Assembly: GCA_049322715.1 (NCBI GenBank)
Contig: JBMOQP010000043.1
Span: 1-44,734, forward strand
Length of the DNA stretch: 44,734 bases
Source: Thiofaba sp049322715
GTDB lineage: Bacteria; Pseudomonadota; Gammaproteobacteria; Halothiobacillales; Halothiobacillaceae
Direction: 5' to 3'
Positions 1-8,230 of this stretch are shown here, piece after piece. Both the position numbers and the translations under genes were made by a program. Every line of letters begins with the position of its first letter. The first letter of the stretch is position 1. Under the pieces are notes generated by a model. The model ran no database searches and was not told where the DNA came from. It was given only the letters and a program-made list of their open reading frames with translations.

Positions 1-15
1 ATCTTTCATGGTCAT
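1..15 (-). CDS. 5' end of a gene leaving the window (partial)
   Basis: The minus strand reads ATG-ACC-ATG-AAA-GAT up to the window edge, preceded at a good distance by a GGGAGGG ribosome-binding site at 21-28. Only the first five codons (MTMKD) are visible, so the product cannot be named. It would be the next gene downstream of the 121-1585 operon. The second ATG (7-9) is an alternative start. Confidence 0.45.
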
Positions 16-120
16 GGTTCGCCCTCCCAAGGGGTTCAAGGTCGATGTCGTAATCAACCTCTTACCATGACCACCTCGCACGGTCCTGTTCAGGATCGCT
101 TTTGCACACAAAGCTGCACA

Positions 121-468
121 CTACCCAAGACGTAGAAGAAGCTTCCCATCCGAGCGGCGATGCGCACCAAACCAACTGTCACTGTCTTCCTCATCCACCC
201 TGACCCAGAGCGGCGACACGCCTAAAGCGATCAAGAAGCTCCACAGCCAAAGTGATTCGAACGGAGGCTCAACGGCACTGAGCCAAACCGGGGCTTGCAC
301 CGCTTTACCCGAGCAGAAGCCCACGATAGCCATGTGAGCCCAACCCGATGCGCGCAGTTCAAAGACAAACTCCGGAGGGGCATCAAAGACCCTCGCTTCA
401 CCCGGCTCGGGCGCCATTCGCTCAAGATTGAACATGCACTCGGCCAATCTCCATCCTCCATAAACCAT
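121..468 (-). CDS. hypothetical protein, third gene of the HIRAN operon
   Basis: A 115-residue protein that I do not recognise. It is rich in Trp and acidic residues, has a hydrophobic stretch near the middle (around LWLWSFLIALGVSPLW) and ends in a charged Ser/Asp segment; no catalytic motif is visible. It lies 39 bases downstream of the gene ending at 508. An in-frame TTG at 501 would bring the two genes almost into contact and is a real alternative start; ATG 468 has only a weak ribosome-binding site. Codon use fits the surrounding high-GC genes, and the spacing supports cotranscription with the two upstream genes. Confidence 0.5.
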   Translation of the reverse strand: MVYGGWRLAECMFNLERMAPEPGEARVFDAPPEFVFELRASGWAHMAIVGFCSGKAVQAPVWLSAVEPPFESLWLWSFLIALGVSPLWVRVDEEDSDSWFGAHRRSDGKLLLRLG

Positions 469-507
469 GGCCCGACGCGGTGCGTGCCCCGGCTGGGCCA
501 AGGCAGA

Positions 508-1158
508 TTACTCGCCCTCGTCACATCCGCCGCTACCGAGCCAAAGGCCCAGACCGATGACCGCAGCCCAGCCCCAGAAGCCGAGACCCCGCCGCTGAGT
601 GGCGGAATGGCGCTGATCGATGCCCCTCGCGCGGTAGTACTGTTCAAGTTCCATCAGTTCGGGCGCGGGGGTCAGCCTGAGCGCCAAATCCAGCTCAACC
701 CGGCCCATGGTCGGAAGGTGGCGCCGTTGCAGGGCGTGGATGGGATTGTCGATGACTTCGATCACCTCATCGATCCAATCCACGATTTCCGTGAGCGTGT
801 GACGATGGATGGCGGCCAACAAAAGATAGGGGTACTCATCGCTCCCGTCATAGCGACGATAGGCTACAAGCATGGTCCCCAAGGTGGATTCCAGCTTTCC
901 CGCAATCCTGTGGGCGTTAAGAACGCCTTCATCGACGGTGCATTCAACCAAGGCGGTGAAGTCGTGGTTGATGATGGTTTCCAGCGCTTCAATCTGCTCT
1001 TGCAGCTTGTCGAGGGCATTTCCGACGCGTTCAATGCTGGATTGATCCAGGACCGACCGCTGCTGGCTTTCAGTCAGTACAGCATGGATGCGCTGACTCA
1101 AGGGGGCGAGTGCGTGCCCTAGGGCTTTCACGCATTCGGGGAAGGGCGAGTGTGTCAT
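508..1158 (-). CDS. hypothetical protein with C-terminal membrane anchor
   Basis: A 216-residue protein. The first two thirds look helical and coiled-coil-like, with repeated Leu/Glu/Ile heptads (for example around NALDKLQEQIEALETI). A single hydrophobic segment at about residues 193-209 (GFWGWAAVIGLGLWLG) is followed by a Cys and an acidic tail, which suggests a tail-anchored membrane protein. No enzyme motif is visible. ATG 1158 was chosen because it follows the stop of the HIRAN gene (1169) by only ten bases; longer upstream extensions in this frame run antisense through the HIRAN gene. Likely cotranscribed with both neighbours. Function unknown. Confidence 0.6.
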   Translation of the reverse strand: MTHSPFPECVKALGHALAPLSQRIHAVLTESQQRSVLDQSSIERVGNALDKLQEQIEALETIINHDFTALVECTVDEGVLNAHRIAGKLESTLGTMLVAYRRYDGSDEYPYLLLAAIHRHTLTEIVDWIDEVIEVIDNPIHALQRRHLPTMGRVELDLALRLTPAPELMELEQYYRARGIDQRHSATQRRGLGFWGWAAVIGLGLWLGSGGCDEGE

Positions 1159-1168
1159 GGCATGGCCC

Positions 1169-1585
1169 TCAGGGGAGCAGATAGGCGGCGAAGCGCAGGC
1201 GATGCCAGGGATTGGCGCTTTCCCGCATGGCGATGATTTCCGCGCGAACGCCGCGCCCCTGATCCAATAAATGACAGAGGGCGGCGTTGTCCGTGCGCGG
1301 CACATAGCCAAGCTTGCGCCCGTTCCATTCGACACGCACGGCGCGGGGATCGTGGGGATTGCCGGGTTCGCGCACGAGTTCGAGCACATCGCCCACCATC
1401 AACAGTTCCCAGACGGTTTCGCCCTGGTGGTACTGGAATCCGGCCACGGCGGATTGTTGCAGCTCGATTTCGCGCGGCACGGGGGGCGGCGCGGCTTCGA
1501 CGCTTGCCAGCGCGGGCACGGACGGAGCGGCTGCCCCAAGCCCTGTCCAAACGGCCAGGTGTTGCAGGAAATGACGGCGGTTCAT
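1169..1585 (-). CDS. exported HIRAN-domain protein
   Basis: A 138-residue protein starting MNRRHFLQ, a twin-arginine-like signal (RRHFLQ) followed by a hydrophobic stretch and an Ala-rich cleavage region near residue 30. The mature part matches the HIRAN fold: a segment ending in a run like REPGNPHDPRAVRV, then WNGRKLGYVPR, then a C-terminal strand. HIRAN domains are known as DNA-end or substrate-binding modules in SNF2 helicases such as HLTF, but stand-alone exported versions also exist and their role is not established. It is the first gene of a minus-strand operon with 508-1158 and 121-468. The upstream 195 bases separate it from the WYL regulator gene and should hold its promoter. Confidence 0.75.
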   Translation of the reverse strand: MNRRHFLQHLAVWTGLGAAAPSVPALASVEAAPPPVPREIELQQSAVAGFQYHQGETVWELLMVGDVLELVREPGNPHDPRAVRVEWNGRKLGYVPRTDNAALCHLLDQGRGVRAEIIAMRESANPWHRLRFAAYLLP

Positions 1586-1780
1586 GGCAAGTACTCCTGG
1601 TCTTGAGGGACACGCCATCAGGTTAACGCTCGGATGGCTCATGGAGTGAGCCTCTGCAAGCTGGATCGTTCGGTCTGTGATGCGCCAAGAGAGAACAGGC
1701 GCTGGAACGCGTGAAAGGGGCCGAACAAGGGGCTCAGCGCGACCACGGGGCACGCCGTCAGCGCAGGGAAACGACAGTCT

Positions 1781-2758
1781 TTAGCCAGCCCCTCGGGCAT
1801 AAACCGCCTGCATGGCCGCGAGCTCGGCCTGGAGGCGTTCGCGCAGGCTTTGCGGCGCTTCGATACTCACGTGGCGGCCATGGCGGAGGATATCCATGAG
1901 CAGTTCGCGTTCGTCGGCATAAGGAATGCGCAGGCGGTAGCCACCGTCAGGGAGGTCTTCACCTTGCTGGCCAGGGTGCCAACATTCATGTCGAACCCAG
2001 CGGGCGCGCTCGGAATCAAAGCGCAGGACGGCCTGTTCGAGGGGGGCGCCGGCAAAAATGCCGTAGGACGCGGTGTAGTGTGCATCCAGGGTGTCGTCAT
2101 CGATGTCGATGGCGGATGCGGGCAGCAGGACTACTTGCCGAAGGGTGTCGAGCGCAAAGCTGCGCAGGGCATTGCGCCAGTGACAGAAGGCGTCCAGATA
2201 CCAGTTGTCGCGGTAGTGGATCAGCCGCTGAGGCGAGACGACACGGAAGTTGGTTTCGTCCCGCGCACGGTTCCAGGCCTGGATTTCGATACGTTTGCGC
2301 TCGAACAGGCCGCGACTGATGTCCGCGAAGCCTTGGGGAGTGACGGCCCGGCGCCCGACGGACAGCAGCCTCACGCGGCGGGCGATGGCATCCACCGGTT
2401 GCCCGGACGCTTCCAGCGTGGCGGCAATGCGGACCTGCAAGGGGGCGATGTGGGCAGCGAGGATACCGGGTTCGATATCGGCGAGCAGCTTGTGCGCGGC
2501 CAGCAAGGCATAGAGCTCACTGGCTGAGAACCACAGGCCCGGCATTTCATAATCGGTGGCGGAGGCAGTCTCGAAGCGGTATCCGCCCGCCTGCCGATCC
2601 CAGATGATGGGCGCGCGCAGCCGGTCGCGCAGGTAATCGAGATCGCGCTTGAAGGTGGCGCGAGAGATGCCCAACTCATCCAGGAAGGTCCGAAGAGGAA
2701 CGACTCCACGCCGATGGAGCATCTGGTCGATATGGTAGAGGCGTTCGATCTGGCTCAT
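1781..2758 (-). CDS. YafY-type HTH/WYL-domain transcriptional regulator
   Basis: A 325-residue protein. Residues 1-60 form a winged helix-turn-helix (MSQIERLYHIDQ..., ISRATFKRDLDYLRDRL). A WYL domain follows in the middle, with the core NWYLDAFCHWR at about residues 205-215, and a C-terminal WCX-like extension completes the usual length. WYL proteins sense nucleotides or other small ligands and often act as single-component repressors, including in stress and phage-defence loci; nothing here shows the ligand. ATG 2758 fits the start of family members (MSQIERLY). It lies downstream of folA on the same strand with a gap of about 100 bases, so readthrough from the lgt-thyA-folA run is possible. 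Confidence 0.85.
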   Translation of the reverse strand: MSQIERLYHIDQMLHRRGVVPLRTFLDELGISRATFKRDLDYLRDRLRAPIIWDRQAGGYRFETASATDYEMPGLWFSASELYALLAAHKLLADIEPGILAAHIAPLQVRIAATLEASGQPVDAIARRVRLLSVGRRAVTPQGFADISRGLFERKRIEIQAWNRARDETNFRVVSPQRLIHYRDNWYLDAFCHWRNALRSFALDTLRQVVLLPASAIDIDDDTLDAHYTASYGIFAGAPLEQAVLRFDSERARWVRHECWHPGQQGEDLPDGGYRLRIPYADERELLMDILRHGRHVSIEAPQSLRERLQAELAAMQAVYARGAG

Positions 2759-2857
2759 CCCTGCGCTCGCCCCCCCTCGGCCATCCATGGCCCCAGCCCG
2801 CTTCGCGGAAGAGGCTCTCGAAGCATCCTTGGCTTTCCAGATCAGGTGCGCCGCGCG

Positions 2858-3400
2858 TCACCAGCGCCCAAAGCTGACGGTGCCGGTCCCGCGCTCGTGG
2901 GGATAACGGCGCTGCAGGGTGATGAAGCTGTAGGGCACGCTGTTCTCGTCGTCCGCGGGGTGCTGCTCCTCGTGGATCACGCCCCAGTCACGCCGGTCAT
3001 AGGCCGGGAACCAGGTATCCCCGTCGAAGCGTCCCTGTACCTGGGTCAGGATCATGCGATCCGCGCGCGGCAGGAACTGGAAATAGACGTTCGCACCGCC
3101 CGCCACCATGGCTTCGCCCTCCTCCCCCGCCACCTCGCGCGCCGCCTCCAGCGCATCGTTGATGGTGTGCGCCACGATGACGCCCTCGGGCTGGTAGCCC
3201 ATGTCGCGGGTGATCACGATGGTGGTGCGGCCCGGCAGGGGCCGCCCGATCGTCTCGAACGTCTTGCGCCCCATGATGACGGGCTTGCCCAGGGTCATGG
3301 CCTTGAAGTGCCGCAGGTCGGCGGGCAGGCGCCAGGGCAGGCCGTCGCCCTTGCCGATCAGGCGCTGGCTGTCCATGGCGGCAATGATGGTTACACGCAT
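2858..3400 (-). CDS. folA: dihydrofolate reductase
   Basis: A 180-residue protein that reduces dihydrofolate to tetrahydrofolate with NADPH in the cytoplasm. All landmarks are present: N-terminal IIAAMDSQRLIGKGDGLPWRLP, the catalytic Asp in the ADLRHF segment (Asp27 of E. coli), the MGRKTFE nucleotide-binding motif, PLPGRTTIVITRD, and GGANVYFQFLP. Slightly longer than E. coli FolA (159) because of a C-terminal extension. The start follows the psiE stop by three bases. It regenerates folate consumed by ThyA, encoded two genes upstream, and the lgt-thyA-folA arrangement is common in gammaproteobacteria. Confidence 0.97.
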   Translation of the reverse strand: MRVTIIAAMDSQRLIGKGDGLPWRLPADLRHFKAMTLGKPVIMGRKTFETIGRPLPGRTTIVITRDMGYQPEGVIVAHTINDALEAAREVAGEEGEAMVAGGANVYFQFLPRADRMILTQVQGRFDGDTWFPAYDRRDWGVIHEEQHPADDENSVPYSFITLQRRYPHERGTGTVSFGRW

Positions 3401-3403
3401 GGC

Positions 3404-3832
3404 TTATTCGGTGGGAGGATGGCTCGGATAGCGGGAGGAGCCGAACTTCAGCGCCAGCACCGCCGCGGTCAGGATAAGGATGCTACCTGAATAGACGAGG
3501 ATTTCCTCCATGCTCATCGCCTTCATGTCCACCACCAGCACGCGGGTCAGCGCGGTGATGGCGATGTAGACGAGGAAGCGCACCGGCAGGCGGTGGGTGC
3601 GGAAGTAGATCCCCACCATGGCCAGCACTTCGAGGTAGATGAACAGCAGCAGGATATCCTTCAGCGTCGGCGCCGCCTCACCCATGAAGATATGGCCGAA
3701 CTCGCCGAAGGCCGACCAGACGGTGGCCACGGCGATGACGAACAGCATCAGGTTGTGGAACAGCGCGGTGATGAAATTGCCGACGCGGTCGACCACCTTG
3801 CTGTTGTGGAAGCGCGGGCCCGATTCAGCCAT
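3404..3832 (-). CDS. psiE: PsiE-family inner-membrane protein
   Basis: A 142-residue protein with four hydrophobic segments, including LMLFVIAVATVW, ILLLFIYLEVLAMVGIYF, RFLVYIAITALTRVLVV and ILVYSGSILILTAAVLAL. This matches the PsiE (phosphate-starvation-inducible) family in length and in the FRTHRLPVRFLVYIAITA core. The biochemical role of PsiE is unknown; in E. coli it is induced by phosphate starvation, and relatives occur on heat-resistance islands. Here it sits between thyA (14-base gap) and folA (3-base gap) and is surely cotranscribed with them, an unexpected place for it. Confidence 0.88.
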   Translation of the reverse strand: MAESGPRFHNSKVVDRVGNFITALFHNLMLFVIAVATVWSAFGEFGHIFMGEAAPTLKDILLLFIYLEVLAMVGIYFRTHRLPVRFLVYIAITALTRVLVVDMKAMSMEEILVYSGSILILTAAVLALKFGSSRYPSHPPTE

Positions 3833-3846
3833 GGCTCAATGCTCCG

Positions 3847-4641
3847 TCAGACGGCCACCGGGGCCTTGATGTGGGGATGGAACTGGTAGTTCTCGAGGCT
3901 GAAGTCCTCGAAGCGGAAGGCGAAGATATCCTTCACCTCCGGATTCATGCGCATGGCCGGCAGGGGTAGCGGCTCGCGCGAGAGCTGCAGGTCGGCCTGC
4001 TCCAGATGGTTCAGGTAGAGGTGTGCATCACCAAGGGTATGCACGAAGTCGCCCGGCTTCAGGCCCGTCACCTGCGCCATCATCATGGTCAGCAGGGCGT
4101 AGCTCGCGATGTTGAATGGCACGCCGAGGAAGATGTCCGCGCTGCGCTGGTAGAGCTGGCAGGAGAGCCGGCCGTCCGCGACATAGAACTGGAAGAAGGC
4201 ATGGCAGGGCGGCAAGGCCATCCGCTCGATCAACCCGACGTTCCAGGCCGAGACGATCAGGCGGCGCGAGTCCGGGTTGGTCCTGATCTGTTCGATGACC
4301 TGGCTGATCTGGTCGATGTGGCGACCGTCCGGCGCCGGCCAGCTGCGCCACTGCACGCCGTACACCGGCCCGAGCTCGCCGCGCTCGTCCGCCCACTCGT
4401 CCCAGATGCTGACGCCGTGCTCCTTGAGGTAGGCGATGTTGCTGTCCCCGCGCAGGAACCACAGCAACTCGTGGATGATGGACTTGAGGTGCAGCTTCTT
4501 GGTGGTGACCAGCGGGAACCCCTCGGAGAGGTCGAAGCGCATCTGGTAGCCGAACACGCTGCGCGTGCCGGTGCCGGTGCGGTCATGCTTCTCGGTGCCG
4601 TGGTCGCGCACGTGGCGCATCAGTTCAAGGTACTGCTTCAT
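3847..4641 (-). CDS. thyA: thymidylate synthase
   Basis: Converts dUMP and methylene-tetrahydrofolate to dTMP and dihydrofolate. At 264 residues it has exactly the length of E. coli ThyA. Visible landmarks: RTGTGTRSVFGYQMRFDL near the N-terminus, the active-site Cys in MALPPCHAFFQFYV, QLYQRSADIFLGVPFNIASY, and the dUMP-binding HTLGDAHLYLNH. The ATG overlaps the lgt stop codon in an ATGA, so translation is probably coupled to lgt. FolA, encoded two genes downstream, recycles its folate product. Confidence 0.98.
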   Translation of the reverse strand: MKQYLELMRHVRDHGTEKHDRTGTGTRSVFGYQMRFDLSEGFPLVTTKKLHLKSIIHELLWFLRGDSNIAYLKEHGVSIWDEWADERGELGPVYGVQWRSWPAPDGRHIDQISQVIEQIRTNPDSRRLIVSAWNVGLIERMALPPCHAFFQFYVADGRLSCQLYQRSADIFLGVPFNIASYALLTMMMAQVTGLKPGDFVHTLGDAHLYLNHLEQADLQLSREPLPLPAMRMNPEVKDIFAFRFEDFSLENYQFHPHIKAPVAV

Positions 4642-5420
4642 GCTTGTTGTCGCTTGCGGTAGGCCATGAACAGGAAGATCGCGCCGACCAGGATCATCGG
4701 CAGGGACAGGATCATCCCCATGCTCAGCCAGTCGCCCACAATATACCCAAGATGCGCGTCCGGTTCGCGCACCTGCTCGACCAGGAAGCGGAAGGCCCCA
4801 TAGAGCAGCAGGAACAGGCCGGAGATGGCCATGCGCGGGCGGGGCCTGGCCGAGAACCACCACAGCAAGGCGAACAGCACGATGCCCTCGAGGAAGCCCT
4901 CGTAGAGCATGGAGGGATGGCGTGGCAGCTGGTCCACGTGCGGGAACACCATGCCCCAGGGCAGGTCGGTCGGCCGGCCCCACAGTTCGCCGTTGATGAA
5001 GTTGCCGATGCGCCCGGCCAGCAGCGCGGGCGGCACCAGGGGGGCGACGAAGTCGGCCACCTCGAAGAAGTGGCGGCCGGTCTTGCGCGCATACCAGGCC
5101 ATCGCCAGGATCACGCCGAGCAGGCCGCCGTGGAAGGACATGCCTCCCTCCCACACACGCAGCAGCATCAGCGGGTCACCGAGGAAGGCCTGGAACTTGT
5201 AGAACAGGACATAGCCGATCCGCCCGCCGAGGATCACCCCGAGCGCCATGTAGAACAGCATGTCGCCCGGCTCATCCAGCCTGAAGCCCTTGCGCTCGGC
5301 GCGCAGGCGGCCGAGCCCCCAGGCCAGGGCGAAGCCGACCAGGTACATCAGACCGTACCAGTGGACCTTGAGCGGCCCGAGCTGGATGGCGACGGGATCG
5401 ATGTGCGGGTAGACGAGCAT
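4638..5420 (-). CDS. lgt: prolipoprotein diacylglyceryl transferase
   Basis: A 260-residue multi-pass inner-membrane enzyme that transfers diacylglycerol from phosphatidylglycerol to the lipobox Cys of prolipoproteins. The Lgt signature GRIGNFINGELWGR is present, as are the N-terminal HWYGLMYLVGF, the GGMSFHGGLLG loop, and HPSMLYEGFLEG. Seven hydrophobic segments can be counted. The start (MLVYPHIDP) is typical for the family and lies 14 bases after the rlmI stop; the stop overlaps the thyA start. Predicted substrates in this window include the lipobox proteins at 12010, 23378 and 35077. Confidence 0.97.
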   Translation of the reverse strand: MLVYPHIDPVAIQLGPLKVHWYGLMYLVGFALAWGLGRLRAERKGFRLDEPGDMLFYMALGVILGGRIGYVLFYKFQAFLGDPLMLLRVWEGGMSFHGGLLGVILAMAWYARKTGRHFFEVADFVAPLVPPALLAGRIGNFINGELWGRPTDLPWGMVFPHVDQLPRHPSMLYEGFLEGIVLFALLWWFSARPRPRMAISGLFLLLYGAFRFLVEQVREPDAHLGYIVGDWLSMGMILSLPMILVGAIFLFMAYRKRQQA

Positions 5421-5434
5421 GGCGGAGTCAGTGG

Positions 5435-6649
5435 TCAGGCGGGAATGATGCGGGCGTAGACGGCCTTCAGGTAGTCCGTCTCGGGAATGGCCGGGTGGAC
5501 CGGGTGGTCCACGCCCTGGCGGCCGAACTCGAGGATCTGCATGGAGCGGTCGACATGGCGCGCGGCGGCCCACATCAGCTCGGGCAGCTTGTCGCGCTGC
5601 AGGTGGTGCGAGCAGGAACAGGAGATCAGGATGCCGTCGCGGGAGAGCACCTGCATGGCCATCTGGTTCACCCGGCGATAGGCCGCAAGGCCCGCCTCGA
5701 CATTCTTGCGGCGCTTGATGAAGGCCGGCGGGTCGCACACCACCACGTCGAAACGCTCGCGCTCCTCGCGCAGCCCGCGCAGAACCTCGAACACGTCGCC
5801 CTCGATGGTGCGCAGCCCCTCGCCCACTCCGTTCAGGCCGGCGTTGACCCGGCTCTGCTCCAGGGCCAGCGCGGAAGCGTCCACGCACACGGCCTCGCTC
5901 GCCCCGTGGCGCAGGGCCTGCACCCCCCAGCCGCCCATGTAGCTGAACAGGTCGAGCACGCGCGCGCCCTTCACGTAGCGGGGCAGGCGGGAGCGGTTGT
6001 CGGCCTGGTCATAGAACCAGCCGGTCTTCTGTCCGTCCCACGGGCGCACGCGAAAGGTCGCGCCGTTCTCGATCAGCTCGACCTCCTCCGGCACCTCGCC
6101 GAAGGCCAGCTCGACGCCCTTCTCAAGCCCCTCCAGCTCGCGGCTGGAAGTGTCGTTGCGCAGCAGGATGCCGGACGGCTTGAGCACCTTGACCAGCGCC
6201 TCGACAAGCTCCTCGCGCACCGCCTCCATGCCGGCGGTAGTGATCTGCGCCACCACCACGTCGCCGTAGCGGTCGACCACGAGGCCCGGTAGGCCGTCGG
6301 CCTCGCCGTGCACCAGGCGGTAGTGCGGGGTCGGGAAAAGACGCTCGCGCAGGCCGAGGGCGATCTTCAGCCGGTGCACGATCAGCGAACGGTCGAGCAG
6401 ATGCTCGCCGCGGCCGAACATGCGCGCGGCGATCAGGGAGTGCGGATTGACGTAGGCCAGCCCCATCGCCTTGCCGTTGTTGGCCACCACCACCACCTGC
6501 TGCCCGGGGGCGAAGCCGGTCAGCGGGGTCGCCTGGCTGTCGACCTCGTTGCTGTAGATCCAGGGATGACCGGCGCGCAGGCGGCGGTCCTCGTTCTTCT
6601 TCAGCCGCAGCGGGGCCAGGTTTTGGGCATCGGCGTTCGATGAGGTCAT
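5435..6649 (-). CDS. rlmI: class I rRNA methyltransferase, RlmI-like
   Basis: A 404-residue SAM-dependent methyltransferase, close in length to E. coli RlmI (396), which makes m5C1962 in 23S rRNA. It has an N-terminal PUA domain (about residues 10-85, starting LRLKKNEDRRLRAGHPWIYSNE), a central EEHD-like region, and a Rossmann methyltransferase fold: motif I around LDLFSYMGGWG, acidic VCVDAS, and motif IV DVVVCDPPAFIK. The Cys-containing ISCSCSHHL lies near the C-terminus. ATG 6649 was preferred because the frame continues upstream only into low-quality Arg-rich sequence. Upstream of lgt in the same transcriptional direction. Confidence 0.92.
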   Translation of the reverse strand: MTSSNADAQNLAPLRLKKNEDRRLRAGHPWIYSNEVDSQATPLTGFAPGQQVVVVANNGKAMGLAYVNPHSLIAARMFGRGEHLLDRSLIVHRLKIALGLRERLFPTPHYRLVHGEADGLPGLVVDRYGDVVVAQITTAGMEAVREELVEALVKVLKPSGILLRNDTSSRELEGLEKGVELAFGEVPEEVELIENGATFRVRPWDGQKTGWFYDQADNRSRLPRYVKGARVLDLFSYMGGWGVQALRHGASEAVCVDASALALEQSRVNAGLNGVGEGLRTIEGDVFEVLRGLREERERFDVVVCDPPAFIKRRKNVEAGLAAYRRVNQMAMQVLSRDGILISCSCSHHLQRDKLPELMWAAARHVDRSMQILEFGRQGVDHPVHPAIPETDYLKAVYARIIPA

Positions 6650-6704
6650 GCGTGTCACTCCTGCAGTGACGCGCATGATACCCCGGCCGCCAGCGCAGCG
6701 GCGA

Positions 6705-8054
6705 TCAGTCCTGCGCGGCCGGTGCCGCGGCCGCCTCCTCCACGACCGGAAGGTCTTCCGCGGCCTCGGCCTCGAGCGCTGGCTCCATTTCAGGAGACGC
6801 CGCGGCGGAGAAGGCCATCGGATCGAACGGCTTGCCGTTGAGGCTGAGCTGTCCCCGGGCGAAACGGGCCTGGATGGCGAGCATGCCCCCCTCGTTCCGG
6901 ATATGGCCCTCCCTCTCGAGCGCAACCATGCCGCGGGCCAGCGAGGCGCTCTCGTCCAGGGCGGCCGCCATCATCACCAGCGCCTCGGGCAGGCGCGACT
7001 CGCCCTGCGGGGTCATGAAGCTGATGCGATCCAGGCTGAACTCGGGATCGTGGCGCAGCAGCTCCATGACCGGATCGCTCATCTCCGCCTTCATTCGCTC
7101 CGCCATGTCCTCGGCCTGGGGATGGGCGTACATCTTCATGAACGCGGCGTAGAGACTGGCGATGCTGCGCGCATGCAGGTGCTTGAGGGAGACGTCGTAA
7201 TGCACCGGGCCGTAGTTGTCGCCCGCGATGTCGACCTGCTCGACGCCGATGCGCGACAGGATGTCGATGTAATCGCCCTGCATCGGGACCTGCCCCTCGA
7301 AGCTCATGCTCCCGAACCGGATGGCGTCCGCCGCACCGAAGGCCTCGCGCACGCTCACCTCGGCGATGCTCATCTTCGTCGGGCCGGTGTAGAACATGGG
7401 CACATCGGCGAAGGGGCGGGCCTGGTCTGCCTCGACCTTCAGGTCGCGCATCACGACCGCACTGCCATCCCCACCCTCGAAGCGCAGCCCCGGCGCGCCA
7501 CCGGCGAGGGTGTAGCGGTTCATGTCGCGATCGCTCTCCACCAGGAAGCGCATCCCCTCCCAGACGAGCTTCCCGCCAGGGGTCTCCTCATCCGCGGGCA
7601 TGGCGACACTGAAGGCAGGGCTGCTCACCTCGGCGCGACCGCTGCCATCGAAGCGGTAGACGGTGTGCACGGCCAGCGGCTTCTGCCCGTTCATCAGTTC
7701 GGCGAGACGCGCGCGGGTCGCATCGTCGAGCACCAGCTCGCTCTCCGCCGTCGCGGCGGCAAGGGTCTTCAGGCCTGGCAGCGGGCCGTGAAGGATCTCG
7801 GTGCGCAGGGTAAGGCGCATCGGCTCGGCCCCCTCCCGCATCGCGCCGCCGGGATGGGCGGACAGCTCGAAGGTCACCGTATCGGTGGAGCGATAGAAGC
7901 CGCGCCGGTAGTCGCGCCGGACTACCTTGAGGTAGGACGAGGCCTCCATCTGCCGGTACAGGCCGGAGAGGTTTTGTTCCACCGTCTTGCCGAGCATCCA
8001 GGTGGCGAGCGGATAGGCCGCGGCCAGCAGCATGGCGAGGGCAAGTTTCTTCAT
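6705..8054 (-). CDS. DUF945 (YdgA-like) exported protein
   Basis: A 449-residue protein with an N-terminal signal peptide or anchor (MKKLALAMLLAAAYPLATWMLG) followed by a long beta-rich region typical of the YdgA/YihF DUF945 family. The family has no firm function; members are envelope proteins. The segment QNLSGLYRQM right after the signal and the FELSAHPGG region fit family alignments. The C-terminus is a low-complexity Ala/Glu tail rich in Pro and Val, which could be flexible. It is divergently oriented from olsB; the 175-base gap between them holds two hairpins. It precedes rlmI by 55 bases. Confidence 0.8.
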   Translation of the reverse strand: MKKLALAMLLAAAYPLATWMLGKTVEQNLSGLYRQMEASSYLKVVRRDYRRGFYRSTDTVTFELSAHPGGAMREGAEPMRLTLRTEILHGPLPGLKTLAAATAESELVLDDATRARLAELMNGQKPLAVHTVYRFDGSGRAEVSSPAFSVAMPADEETPGGKLVWEGMRFLVESDRDMNRYTLAGGAPGLRFEGGDGSAVVMRDLKVEADQARPFADVPMFYTGPTKMSIAEVSVREAFGAADAIRFGSMSFEGQVPMQGDYIDILSRIGVEQVDIAGDNYGPVHYDVSLKHLHARSIASLYAAFMKMYAHPQAEDMAERMKAEMSDPVMELLRHDPEFSLDRISFMTPQGESRLPEALVMMAAALDESASLARGMVALEREGHIRNEGGMLAIQARFARGQLSLNGKPFDPMAFSAAASPEMEPALEAEAAEDLPVVEEAAAAPAAQD

Positions 8055-8121
8055 GGGTGAGCGTCCTTGCAGGAGTGAGGAGTGGCGACCGGACGTTCCG
8101 GGCCCATGGGAGATTAGCACC

Positions 8122-8166
8122 TGATGCCCGATGCGGAATCGGGCGTCATCAGCCCTTCATCGGGCT
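8122..8166. other. two tandem hairpins between DUF945 gene and olsB
   Basis: TGATGCCCGAT (8122-8132) pairs with ATCGGGCGTCA (8138-8148) with one mismatch around a five-base loop. Four bases later AGCCC (8151-8155) pairs with GGGCT (8162-8166). There is no T-run on either side, so a terminator is not clear; a leader structure for olsB or a recombination relic is possible. Confidence 0.3.
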
Positions 8167-8230
8167 GCCACGTGACTGCAACGCGGGATGCCTAGCATGC
8201 CCTGTCAAGTTGTATCCGGAGGTCCGCCCC

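Noticed and set aside
6651..6673. Hairpin GTCACT-CCTGC-AGTGAC between the DUF945 gene and rlmI as a terminator
   Set aside because: Short 6-bp stem, no T-run, and it sits directly on the rlmI start region.
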